DNA from: CAVVNN01 sp963838035
GTDB lineage: Bacteria; Actinomycetota; Thermoleophilia; Solirubrobacterales; 70-9
Assembly: GCA_963838035.1 (NCBI GenBank)
Contig: CAWIPM010000008.1
Coordinates: 124,001 to 188,000, forward strand
Direction of reading: 5' to 3'
Length of the DNA: 64,000 bases
A program made the position numbers and the translations under genes. Shown here one piece after another: positions 1-8,900 of the stretch. The notes beneath the pieces were generated by a model that worked only from the letters and a program-made list of their open reading frames with translations, made no database searches and was not told where the DNA came from. Within the stretch, counting starts at the first letter, position 1; every line of letters begins with the position of its first letter.

Positions 1-1013
1 TGAAGGGCGCGGCCCTGGTCGGCGGTCGCCGCGGCGGCGGCTCCCTCGACTCGGACCTCCACCCCGGCCTCGAGCGCACGCGGGCGCAGCCGCTCCTCCG
101 CCTCGTGGGCCACGGCCGCCAGGTCGACCGGCTCACGCCGCACCTCCATCGCTCCCTGCCGAAGACGGGCCAGCGAGAGCAGGTCGCCGACCAGGCGTTC
201 CAGGCGCGCCGCCTCGCGGCCGACCACCTCGGCCGCCTGACGCGGCTCGACCGTGCCGTCCTCGATCCCCTCGGCATAGCCGCGGATCGAGGTGAGTGGG
301 GTGCGCAGGTCGTGGGAGACGGAGAGCAGGATCGCCCGCTCTGCGTCGCGGGCGAGGGCGAGCTGGTCCGACATCCCGTTGAAGGCCTCGGCCAGCTCGT
401 CGAGCTCCTCCGTCCCCTCCGGGCGGACCGGCTCCGGGTGGCGGCCGGCGGCCAGCTCGCGGGCGGCGGCGCCGAGCCGGCGCAAGGGCTGGGTGAGGCG
501 GCGCGCCAGCAGCGCCGCCACTCCCGCCGCGACCAGCGCCGCCGCCCCGCTGGCGATCAGCAGCGCCGTCAGGTAGCGGCGGAAGTCGTCGCCGGAGACG
601 ACGTCGGGTCGTGTCACCAACACCACCGAGTGCCCGGCGCGGCGCGCGGCGAAGATCGAGCTGCGCCCGCCGATCTCGGCGCTGCCGTCGGCGGCGGCGG
701 CGGGCCGGCTGAGCACCGCGAAGGGACGCGGGCCCGCCCCTCCCACCGGTGACACTCCTCCCCCGAGGCCGGGGGGCGCGCCCGGCGGTGGCCCGGGCGG
801 GAACGCCGGGTGACCGCGCAGGCGAAGGGCGCTCGACGCCGGCAACCGCTTCAGCTGGGCGGCGAACGCGTCGGCCTGGCGCTCGACGTCGCGGCGGATC
901 GTGTCGCGCACCGCGCTCTTGGTCAGCACCACACCCAGCGCCAGCGAGGCTCCGACCCCGACCAGCACGGTCCCGAGGATCGCCAAGAACAGCCGCGCCC
1001 GCAGCGAGCGCAT
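1..1013 (-). CDS. Sensor histidine kinase, partial (3' end outside window)
   Basis: Membrane sensor kinase of a two-component system; about 337 N-terminal residues are visible. Residues 4-28 form a hydrophobic helix, followed by an extracytoplasmic region of about 110 residues with a Pro/Gly-rich part, a second membrane helix near 145-170, a HAMP linker and a HisKA domain with the H-box SHDLRTPLTS, whose phospho-accepting His is residue 234. The ATP-binding domain is cut by the window edge. The ATG overlaps the stop of the upstream response regulator (TGATG), so the pair is translationally coupled and surely cognate. The signal sensed is unknown. Family assignment is secure. Confidence 0.9.
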   Translation of the reverse strand, partial: MRSLRARLFLAILGTVLVGVGASLALGVVLTKSAVRDTIRRDVERQADAFAAQLKRLPASSALRLRGHPAFPPGPPPGAPPGLGGGVSPVGGAGPRPFAVLSRPAAAADGSAEIGGRSSIFAARRAGHSVVLVTRPDVVSGDDFRRYLTALLIASGAAALVAAGVAALLARRLTQPLRRLGAAARELAAGRHPEPVRPEGTEELDELAEAFNGMSDQLALARDAERAILLSVSHDLRTPLTSIRGYAEGIEDGTVEPRQAAEVVGREAARLERLVGDLLSLARLRQGAMEVRREPVDLAAVAHEAEERLRPRALEAGVEVRVEGAAAAATADQGRAL

Positions 1014-1684
1014 CAGGCGAGGGCCTTGTAGCCGGCCCCGCGCACGGTCTGAATCAGGCCCGGCCGGCCCAGCTTGGCACGCAGCTGAGCGACGTGGACG
1101 TCGACGGTCCGAGTCCCTCCCGCGAACTCCCCTCCCCAGGCCAGCTCCAGGAGGCGGTCGCGGCTGAGCACCACGCTGGGATGGGAGAGCAGCGCGGCCA
1201 GCAGGTCGAACTCGCGCGAGGTCAGCTCCACCGGCTGGCCGTCGACCGTGACCGAGCGTGCGGCGTGGTCGAGCGCGACGTCGCCGGCCGTCAGGGCGCC
1301 CTCGACGCCAACTCCTCCCCCGGGCGCCCGCCGCAGGATCGCCTTCACCCGCGCCGTCAGCTCCCGCGGCGAGAACGGCTTGACGACGTAGTCGTCGGCG
1401 CCCGCTTCCAGCCCGGCGACCCGGTCGACCTCGTCGTCGCGGGCGCTGAGGATGAGGATAGGGACCCCGGTGCGTGCGCGCAGGCGCCGGCAGACCTCGA
1501 AGCCATCGATCCCCGGCAGCCCGAGGTCCAGGATCACGAGCCGCACGGGGTGACGGGGGAGCTCCTCCAGCGCCTGCTCGCCGCTGCGCGCCCAGACGAC
1601 CTCGAAGCCGTCCCGCCGCAGGTAGGCGCGAACCAGGTCAGCGATCGCCTGCTCGTCCTCGACCACGAGGATCGCTCCCTTCAT
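1013..1684 (-). CDS. OmpR/PhoB-family response regulator
   Basis: DNA-binding response regulator, 223 residues, usual for the family. The receiver domain carries the acidic pocket VVEDE, the phospho-accepting Asp53 in ILDLGLPG, and Lys102 in VVKPFSP. The C-terminal winged helix (about 130-223) ends with the typical VRGAGYK. It is phosphorylated by the kinase encoded directly downstream, with which it overlaps by one base. Only 4 bases separate it from the upstream secreted-protein gene, so all three form an operon. A 7-4-7 direct repeat upstream of the operon (2295-2312) fits autoregulation by this class of regulator. Confidence 0.95.
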   Translation of the reverse strand: MKGAILVVEDEQAIADLVRAYLRRDGFEVVWARSGEQALEELPRHPVRLVILDLGLPGIDGFEVCRRLRARTGVPILILSARDDEVDRVAGLEAGADDYVVKPFSPRELTARVKAILRRAPGGGVGVEGALTAGDVALDHAARSVTVDGQPVELTSREFDLLAALLSHPSVVLSRDRLLELAWGGEFAGGTRTVDVHVAQLRAKLGRPGLIQTVRGAGYKALA

Positions 1685-1688
1685 GCGA

Positions 1689-2222
1689 CTAGCCTCTCAT
1701 CTGCGCTCCTGGAGGGGGCGACAGCCGGGCGTGCTGCCGGGACCCCTGGGCCCCGCCCGGCATCTGTCCCGGCTTGGGCGGCACGACGATCGTTTTCGCC
1801 GTTCCGCCTTCAGGGCCGCAGACGAGGACCAGCCGGCCGACTTCGAGGTCGGTAACCGCCTCTTCGTGTCCGGGGCCGGCGAGCACCTTGGTGTTGCCGT
1901 CAACAGGGATCGTCACTTCTCCGCCGTCGTTCTCGGTCAGGGTGATCGAGCTGCCGCTGACCGAGGCGACCTTGCCGCGATCGAGCCTGACGACCTTCTC
2001 TTCCCCGTTGTGCCGAACGTGGAACTGGGCGTAAGTCAGGTCCATGGTCATCGGGCCGCCGGGCGGCGGGGGCGGCATCCGTTTGGCGCTGGGCGGGCCT
2101 TCGTGGGCGGAGCCGTCGGAGCCGGAACCGCCCTGGGCGGCGGCGACCCCACCCACCGCCAGCGCCGCGGCGACCCCAAGCGCCGCGACCGAGCCGGCGT
2201 GCTTTCGAAATGAGCTGAACAT
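1689..2222 (-). CDS. Secreted Gly/Pro-rich protein, DUF5666-like
   Basis: A 177-residue exported protein of unknown function. It opens with a signal peptide (basic start, Ala/Val-rich core to about residue 29, cleavage near AAAQ), continues with a low-complexity Gly/Ser/Pro part, and has a small beta-rich core (about 60-145) with the phrases KVASVSGSSITLTENDG and VPVDGNT-like spacing that recall DUF5666/OB-like secreted proteins. The start is firm: AAGGAGGT sits 6 bases before the ATG. As first gene of the operon with the regulator and kinase it may be an accessory sensor or the main output of the system (inference). Confidence 0.75.
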   Translation of the reverse strand: MFSSFRKHAGSVAALGVAAALAVGGVAAAQGGSGSDGSAHEGPPSAKRMPPPPPGGPMTMDLTYAQFHVRHNGEEKVVRLDRGKVASVSGSSITLTENDGGEVTIPVDGNTKVLAGPGHEEAVTDLEVGRLVLVCGPEGGTAKTIVVPPKPGQMPGGAQGSRQHARLSPPPGAQMRG

Positions 2223-2294
2223 CGTGAGACCTCCTTGTCGCTTGATCGGACAGGAAGATCCTCGGGGCGCTGCGTACGGCCTCGATCAGACCGA

Positions 2295-2312
2295 TGTAAG
2301 GGCTCTGTAAGG
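2295..2312 (-). promoter_or_regulatory. Direct-repeat operator for an OmpR/PhoB-type regulator
   Basis: On the + strand the heptamer TGTAAGG occurs twice with a 4-base spacer (2295-2301 and 2306-2312), an 11-base period. PhoB/OmpR/PhoP-type dimers bind such 7-4-7 direct repeats. It lies about 75 bases before the secreted protein-regulator-kinase operon, suggesting autoregulation. The next gene on the other side (ending at 2332) runs away from it. Confidence 0.5.
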
Positions 2313-2331
2313 CCGGCCTCAGCCTTTCGAC

Positions 2332-3939
2332 CTAGGGGTCGATCAACACGCCGGGATTGAGCATCCCGCTGGGATCCAGCTCGGCCTTGGCGGCACGGAG
2401 GGCGGCGGCGAAGGGGGCGGGACGCTGGCGGTCATACCAGGGGCGGTGGTCGCGGCCGACGGCGTGGTGGTGGGTGATCGTGCCGCCGCCTTCGATCACC
2501 GCCTCCGCAGCGGCGGCCTTGACCTCGTCCCACTGCTCGACCTCCCCGCCCCGCACCGCCGGCGCCATCACGGTGAAATAGGGCGCCGGGCCATCCGGGT
2601 AGACGTGGGTGAAGCGGCAGCTCACCCGCGGCGCGCCCGACCCCTCCGCCGCCGTGCCGCAGACCTCGGCAACCCTCGCCCGCACCGCCGTCATCACCTC
2701 GGCGTGGAACTCCTCGAAGCGGTCCCAGGTGATAGCCGTCTCGAACGTCTCCGAGAGGACTCCGCAGGCGACGAAGGTGTCGCGCAGGTAGGGGGCGAGG
2801 AGGAACGCGTTCCGCCAGGCGCCGACCGCGTCTGAGCCATTGCCTCCTCCTCCCCGAACCTCGCCCGGGGCCCCGCCCTGCTCGCGAGCGATCTCCAGGG
2901 CCAGGCTCATCGGCGCGTCGACCGGATGCTGGGCGGACTCGAAGCCGAGGACGAGCAGGTTCTTCTCCCCCGTCCCGGCACCGGTCGTCCCCGCCTCCAG
3001 CGCATCGAGCAGGCGGCAGTTCGCCGGGTACAGACCGGATTGAGAGATCTCCCGAACCGCTCGCGTCGCCGCGACGAAGTCGTCGAACTCGACCCCGCAT
3101 GAGGTCTTGAACTGCGGCCTCGGCCGCACCCGCACCCAGGCCTCGGCGACGACCCCGAGGATTCCCTCCGAACCGATCAGCATCCGGTCCGGCGAAGGGC
3201 CCGCCCCGGACCCGGGCAGCCGCCGGCTCTCCCAGGTGCCGCGCGGGGTGATCGCGCGCACCGACTCGACCAGGTCGTCGATATGGGTGTAGAGCGTCGC
3301 GAAGTGCCCTCCGGCCCGGGTCGCGATCCATCCTCCCAGGGTCGAGTACTCGAACGACTGGGGGAAGTGCCGCAGTGTCAGCCCGTGCTCGCGCAGCTGC
3401 TCCTCCAAGCCCGGCCCCGTTGCCCCGGCCTGGATCCGCGCCGCCATCGAGACGGAGTCAACCTCCAACACACGATTCAACCGCCGCAGGTCCATGCAGA
3501 CGACCGGCCGATCCCCGAGCCGGGCCTCGACCCCGCCGACCACGCTCGTGCCGCCCCCAAACGGAATCACGGCGGCGCCCTCCGCCTCCGACCAGGACAG
3601 AACTGCCTCGATCTCCGACTCATCCCGCGGGAACGCCACCAGATCCGGCGGGTCGGGGAACTCCCCCCTGAACCCCCGCACCACGTCCCGGTAGGCCTTC
3701 CCCAGCGCATGGCTCACGCGCTGGTAGCGATCGTCCGTGAACATGTCCCCCAGCCCGGTCGGGACCTTCAACCTCGCGGCCCGAAGGCTGACCTCGTCCA
3801 GCGGCACCGCCGCCTGCGGCTCGTCGCCGAGCCCCAGCCGCCCCCGAATCCCCGCCGCGGCCTCCTTCAGCTCAGCCTCCGAGGGCGCCTGGTCCTCATA
3901 GCCCCACCCCCAATGCTTGAGCCTGCGTCCCGTTACCAG
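2332..3939 (-). CDS. Alkyl-DHAP-synthase-like FAD-binding oxidase
   Basis: Flavoprotein of the PCMH/VAO fold closest in motifs to alkyldihydroxyacetonephosphate synthase, which swaps the acyl chain of acyl-DHAP for a fatty alcohol to make the ether bond of ether lipids. Visible are the FAD loop PFGGGTSVVGG, the family-specific stretch STLGGWIATRAGG, the active-site histidines TITHHHAVG and the C-terminal LDPSGMLNPG. The first ATG/GTG/TTG in frame is GTG at 3807, but the frame stays open upstream and encodes a family-like N terminus (KHWGWGYEDQ), so I place the start at CTG 3939, preceded by AAAGG and overlapping the upstream gene by 7 bases. Length is then 535. Start is uncertain; family fairly sure. 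Confidence 0.8.
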   Translation of the reverse strand: MVTGRRLKHWGWGYEDQAPSEAELKEAAAGIRGRLGLGDEPQAAVPLDEVSLRAARLKVPTGLGDMFTDDRYQRVSHALGKAYRDVVRGFRGEFPDPPDLVAFPRDESEIEAVLSWSEAEGAAVIPFGGGTSVVGGVEARLGDRPVVCMDLRRLNRVLEVDSVSMAARIQAGATGPGLEEQLREHGLTLRHFPQSFEYSTLGGWIATRAGGHFATLYTHIDDLVESVRAITPRGTWESRRLPGSGAGPSPDRMLIGSEGILGVVAEAWVRVRPRPQFKTSCGVEFDDFVAATRAVREISQSGLYPANCRLLDALEAGTTGAGTGEKNLLVLGFESAQHPVDAPMSLALEIAREQGGAPGEVRGGGGNGSDAVGAWRNAFLLAPYLRDTFVACGVLSETFETAITWDRFEEFHAEVMTAVRARVAEVCGTAAEGSGAPRVSCRFTHVYPDGPAPYFTVMAPAVRGGEVEQWDEVKAAAAEAVIEGGGTITHHHAVGRDHRPWYDRQRPAPFAAALRAAKAELDPSGMLNPGVLIDP

Positions 3940-5924
3940 TGCACGCCTTTCATCAGGTGCGCGAAGGCGACCGCCTCGGTGGAGGGCGCCTTGTCGGGCG
4001 CCTCCTCCCCCTTCCCCTTGGCGGCCTGCGACTCCGGGAACAGTTTGTATGCGGCGTTGAGGATTTTGTCGCTCGCCGTCGGCGCGACCGCGTACAGCAG
4101 CTCGCCGAACGTCCCCAGCCGCGTCGCCACCTTCTTCGGCCTGGCAACCATCGCCTTGGCGATCATCTCCGCCGCCTCCTCCGGGGTGATCGCGGGGAAC
4201 ATGTCGTACATCCGGGTTGGCGCGATCATCGGCGTGCGCACCAGCGGCATGTGGATCGTCGTTATATGGACGCCGTCGTCGATCACCTCCGAGGCGATCA
4301 CGCGGCCGAACGCGTCCAGAGCCGCCTTCGAGGCGACGTAGGCCGAGAAGCGGGGCGGGTTGGTCTGGGTCCCGATCGAGCTGATGTTGATGATGTGGCC
4401 CGACTTGCGGGCTCGCATCACCGGCAGCAACGCGAGGATCAGGCGGACCGCGCCCAGGTAATTGAGTTGGATCGTCCGCTCGTAGTCGTGGAAGCGGTCG
4501 TAGGAGAGGCCGACCGAGCGCCGGATCGAGCGGCCCGCATTGTTGATGAGGATGTCGACGTGGCCGTGGTAGGCGAGCACCTCCTCGGCCATCCGCTCGA
4601 CTTCCTCGGTCTTGGACATGTCGCAGCGGTGGATATGGGCGCTGCCACCCGCCTGCTCGATCTCCGCCTTCGTCTCCTCCAGCCTCTCGACCGAGCGCGC
4701 AACCAGCAGCACAGTCGCGCCCGCGTCAGCGACCTTCACCGCCGTCGCTTTGCCGATTCCGGAGGATGCGCCGGTGATCAGCACAACCTTGCCGCGCACC
4801 GCGCCGGCGAGCGAGCGGTCCTTGAACAGGTCGGGGTCGAGATTGCGCTCCCAGTAGTCCCAGAGCCGCTCCGCGTAGGACTCCAGCGGCGGCACCTCGA
4901 TCCCCGAGCCCTCCAGCGCCGCCTGGGCATTGGTCGAGTCGAAGGTCGTCGGGTAGTTGACATAGGTGAGGACCGAGGGTGGAATCCCGAAGTCGCGCAG
5001 CACCACCTCGGTCGCCCGCTTCGCCGGCGGAAACAGCTTCAGCCCGGTCCGCACCAGGCTGATCGCCGGGTCGGTCAGGTCGGCTTCCAGGCGCACCGTC
5101 ATCTGCGGCGCGTCGGCAGCCCTGGCGAAGAGGTTGAGGGTTTCGCCCGCCCCCTTCGGATGCGGGTCGGTCAGGTGGAAGGCCTGGCCGTCGAGGCCGG
5201 GCTGGTGGGCGATGTGGTCGAGCGCGGAGGAGACGAAGTCGACCGGAACGAGATTGATCTCGCCACCTTCGACCCCCAGCGTCGGCAGCCAAGACGGCAG
5301 CCCCCGTCGCACCCGTTGCAACAGCTTAAAGAAGTAGTAGGGGCCGTCGATCTTGTCGATCTCTCCGGTGCGGGAGTCGCCGACGACGATCCCCGGCCGG
5401 TAGACCCGCCACGGTCGCGAGCACTCTTCGCGGACCACCCGCTCGGACTCGTGCTTGGTCCGGAAGTAGGGGTTGACGTCGAGCTTTTCGGCCTCCTCGA
5501 ACATGTCCTCGCGCCACTCGCCCCTGTAGAGGCCGGCGGCAGCGATCGAGCTGATCTGATGAAAGCAGCCCGCCTCCACCGCCCCGGCCAGCTCGACAGC
5601 GTGGCGCGTTCCCTCCACGTTGGCGGTCTCCTGGCTCTCGGCGTCGGCGGTGAGGTCGTAGATCGCCGCGAGGTGGAAGAAGTGGTCGATCTCCCCCCGC
5701 ATCGCCGTCAGGTCCTCTTCGGAGACGCCCAGGCCCGGCTGGGCGAGGTCACCGGCGACCGGGACGATGCGCGCCCCATCGGCTCCCCAGCTCGTCCGCA
5801 GCTCCTCCAGGCGGCCCCGCGAGCCGGCTCGAACGAGCGCATAGATCGTGCCCTCTCGCTTCAACAGGCGCTCGACGAGGTTACGGCCGATGAAGCCCGT
5901 CGCGCCGGTTAAGAAGTAACTCAC
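3933..5924 (-). CDS. Two-domain SDR resembling fatty acyl-CoA reductase
   Basis: About 663 residues made of two Rossmann enzymes. The N-terminal half (1-360) is an extended SDR with TGATGFIG and YFRTK (YxxxK), like the reductase domain of fatty acyl-CoA reductases. The C-terminal half (about 375-640) is a classical SDR with TGASSGIG, NNAG, the Ser of NISSIG and YVASK. This layout matches mycobacterial AcrA1/FcrA-type proteins, which reduce acyl-CoA to fatty aldehyde and alcohol. The next gene is an alkyl-DHAP-synthase homologue that would consume the alcohol, so an ether-lipid role is likely (inference). The start could be GTG 5924, matching the family N terminus, or GTG 5939. Confidence 0.8.
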   Translation of the reverse strand: MSYFLTGATGFIGRNLVERLLKREGTIYALVRAGSRGRLEELRTSWGADGARIVPVAGDLAQPGLGVSEEDLTAMRGEIDHFFHLAAIYDLTADAESQETANVEGTRHAVELAGAVEAGCFHQISSIAAAGLYRGEWREDMFEEAEKLDVNPYFRTKHESERVVREECSRPWRVYRPGIVVGDSRTGEIDKIDGPYYFFKLLQRVRRGLPSWLPTLGVEGGEINLVPVDFVSSALDHIAHQPGLDGQAFHLTDPHPKGAGETLNLFARAADAPQMTVRLEADLTDPAISLVRTGLKLFPPAKRATEVVLRDFGIPPSVLTYVNYPTTFDSTNAQAALEGSGIEVPPLESYAERLWDYWERNLDPDLFKDRSLAGAVRGKVVLITGASSGIGKATAVKVADAGATVLLVARSVERLEETKAEIEQAGGSAHIHRCDMSKTEEVERMAEEVLAYHGHVDILINNAGRSIRRSVGLSYDRFHDYERTIQLNYLGAVRLILALLPVMRARKSGHIINISSIGTQTNPPRFSAYVASKAALDAFGRVIASEVIDDGVHITTIHMPLVRTPMIAPTRMYDMFPAITPEEAAEMIAKAMVARPKKVATRLGTFGELLYAVAPTASDKILNAAYKLFPESQAAKGKGEEAPDKAPSTEAVAFAHLMKGVHW

Positions 5925-5934
5925 CTCTGTTTCA

Positions 5935-5940
5935 TACACT
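5935..5940 (+). promoter_or_regulatory. -10 element TACACT of a leaderless promoter
   Basis: TACACT lies 10 bases before the ATG of the 2-oxoglutarate dehydrogenase gene and there is no Shine-Dalgarno sequence between them. Only 11-26 bases separate this gene from the divergent SDR gene, so the two promoters must overlap each other's coding start. Confidence 0.4.
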
Positions 5941-5950
5941 CAAACAACCA

Positions 5951-8900
5951 ATGGCGCAAACGGCGACCGTGCAGATCGAGATGCCTGAGATGGGGGAGTC
6001 GGTCACCGAGGGGATCGTGCTCGAGTGGCACGTTGCCGAGGGCGACTTCGTCAACGAGGGCGACACGGTGGTCGAGATCTCGACCGACAAGGTCGATGCC
6101 GAGGTTCCTGCGCCGATGTCGGGCACGATCACGAAGCTGATCGCGCAGGTGGACGAAGAGGTGCCCGTGGGGGCGCCACTCGCCGAGATGGAGCCCGGCG
6201 ATTCCGGCGACGCAACGGCCGAGGGTCCGAGCGGGTCGGCCGCGGGTCCTGGCGTGGGGGACGGCACCTCGTCCTCGCAAGCTGCGGGCGAGGCACCATC
6301 CCCCACGCCAGCCGCGGACAAAGCCGCTGGAACAGATGGCAGGGCTGGTGCCAATGGCGGAGCTTCGGACGCACGGGCTACGCCGGTGGCACGAAGGGTG
6401 GCTGAAGCCACGGGCGTCGATTTGGGCGCCATCACCGGGAGTGGGCCTGGGTCGAAGGTGACCAAGGAGGATGTGCTTGCCGCCGGGAACGGCGCGCCGG
6501 CTGCCGCTGCGGCCGGCGGGGAGGCGAAGGCGTTGCGGGGACCGGCCGCCGCGATCGCCTCCGCCATGAACGAGAGCCGCGCCGTGCCCACGGCGACCTC
6601 GTTTCGGACGGTTGCGGTCGACACGCTGGACGCCAAGCGCAAGGCGCTCAACGCGGTGCTGAAGGAGCGCGGGATGAAGGTCTCCTTCACCCATCTGGTC
6701 GCCTGGGCGATCGTGAAGGCCGCCGAGGACTGGCCGGTGATGGCCCGCGTCTACGAGGAGCGCGACGGCAAGCCTTTCGCGGTCGAGGGCGGCCCGGTCA
6801 ACCTCGGAATCGCGGTCGACGTCGAGCGCAAGGACGGCTCCCACAGCCTGATGGTCCCGGCGATCAAGGGGGCGGAGGGCCTCGGCTTCGCCGCCTTCCA
6901 CTCCTATTACGAGGATCTGATCACCAGGACGCGTGAGAGCAAGCTCAGCCCAGACGACTTCCAGGGCACCAATATCTCGCTGACCAACCCCGGCGGGATC
7001 GGCACCGTCGCCTCCGTCCCCCGCCTGATGAGCGGCCAGAGCGCGATCGTCGCCACGGGCTCGATCGCCTACCCGCCCGAGTGGGCTCACGCCTCGCCCG
7101 ACCGGATCCGCCAGCTCGGAGTCTCCAAGGTGATGACGCTGACCTCGACCTACGACCATCGCGTCATCCAGGGCGCCGAGTCTGGCGCGTTCCTGCGCCG
7201 GATCGAGCAGCTGCTGCAGGGAGAGGATGGCTTTTACGAGGCGGTGGCCGCCGACCTCGGCATCGACCCCGCGCCGATCGCCTCCGCCCACCCAGTCTCG
7301 GCATCGGCGCCGCCCTTGGGAACGGCCGCTCCGTCCGCCGGCACGGGCGGAGTGGACGAAGAGTTGCTGCAGGCGGTCCAGTCGGCAACCTCCCTGCTCA
7401 AGGGATACCGCACCCACGGCCACCTCGCCGCCCGCCTCGACCCGCTCGGCTCCGACCCCAAGGGCGACCCGGCGATCCAGCCCGAGAGCCTCAACCTCAC
7501 CCCCGAGCTGATGGAGCGCATCCCGGCCTCGATCCTCGGCATCGGCGTGCCCGGCGAGACCCTGCTCGAAGCGCTTCCCCGCATGCGCGATGCCTACTGC
7601 GGGACGATGGCCTACCAATTCGAGCACATCTCCTCTCACCAGCAGCGGATCTGGCTGCGCGAGATGATCGAGACCGGCGCCCACCGCAAGGCGCTGGGCG
7701 ACGATGAGCGCCGCCGCCTGCTCGACCGCCTGCTCGACGTCTTCGGGTTCGAGCGCTTCCTCGAGAAGGCCTACCTCGGCCAGAAGATGTTCTCGATCGA
7801 GGGGCTCGACGTGGTCGTGCCGATGCTCGACGAGCTGGTCACGCTCGCCTACCGCGGGGGTGCCGAGGAGGTCGTCTTCGGCATGGCCCACCGCGGCCGA
7901 CTCAGCGTCCTCGCCCACAACCTCGGCCGTCCGATCGAGGCGATCCTCGCGGAGTTCGAGGGCGACAAGCGGATCGAGGCGGTGAAGGCGGTCGCCGCGA
8001 TCCCGCATGGCGGCACCGGCGACGTCAAGTACCACTACGGCCACCAGGGCGTCTACGAGAGCAGCGAGGGCGAGCGCATCTCGCTCCGCCTCTACCCGAA
8101 CCCGAGCCACCTGGAGTTCGTCGACCCCGTCGTCACCGGCGGCGCCAGATTCCTGCAGTCCGACATCGACGGGCCGAAGCTCACCCACGACGCCAAGCGC
8201 GCAGTTCCCGTGTTGCTGCACGGCGACGCCTCCTTCCCCGCCCAGGGCGTCGTCGCCGAGACGCTCAACCTGCAGTCGCTGAAGGGCTACAGCACCGGCG
8301 GCACGATCCACATAATTCAGAACAACCAGGTCGGGTTCACAACCGACCCCGAAGAGGCCCGCTCGACCCCCTACGCGGCCGACATCGCGAAGGGCTTCAA
8401 CGTGCCGATCGTCCACGTCAACGCCGACGACCCGGAGGCGGCCTCCGCGGCAATCCGCCTGGCGATGGCCTACCGCGAGCGTTGGGGCCGCGACATCGTG
8501 ATCGACGTGATCGGGTACCGCCGCTTTGGCCACAACGAGACCGATGAGCCCGCCTACACCCAGCCGCTGATGGCGGCGAAGATAAAGGCCCACCCCCCGG
8601 TCTCTGAGATCTACGCCGAGAAGCTGACCGCGGAGGGTGTGGTCTCGACCGCGGACGTCGAGCAGGCCTCGAGCAAGCGCCGCGAGGAGATGTCGGTCGC
8701 GCTCAAGGATTTGCGCGAGAAGATGGAGTCAGGGGCATACGAGGACCCGACAGTCACCTCAACAGGCACGGGGGAGCTCGACCGGACCGCCAGCCCGCCG
8801 GTCGACACGACCGTGCCGGCCGAGAAGCTCCGCAGCCTCAACCAGGCGCTGCTGGAGGTGCCCGAGAGCTTCACCATCCACCGCAAGCTGCGGCGCCCGC

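Noticed and set aside
5921..8593. An 890-codon open frame on the minus strand opposite the 2-oxoglutarate dehydrogenase gene
   Set aside because: Composition is dominated by Asp/Arg/Val/Leu/Gly repeats expected from the complement of GC-rich codons; no domain is recognisable and the plus strand encodes a clear enzyme.
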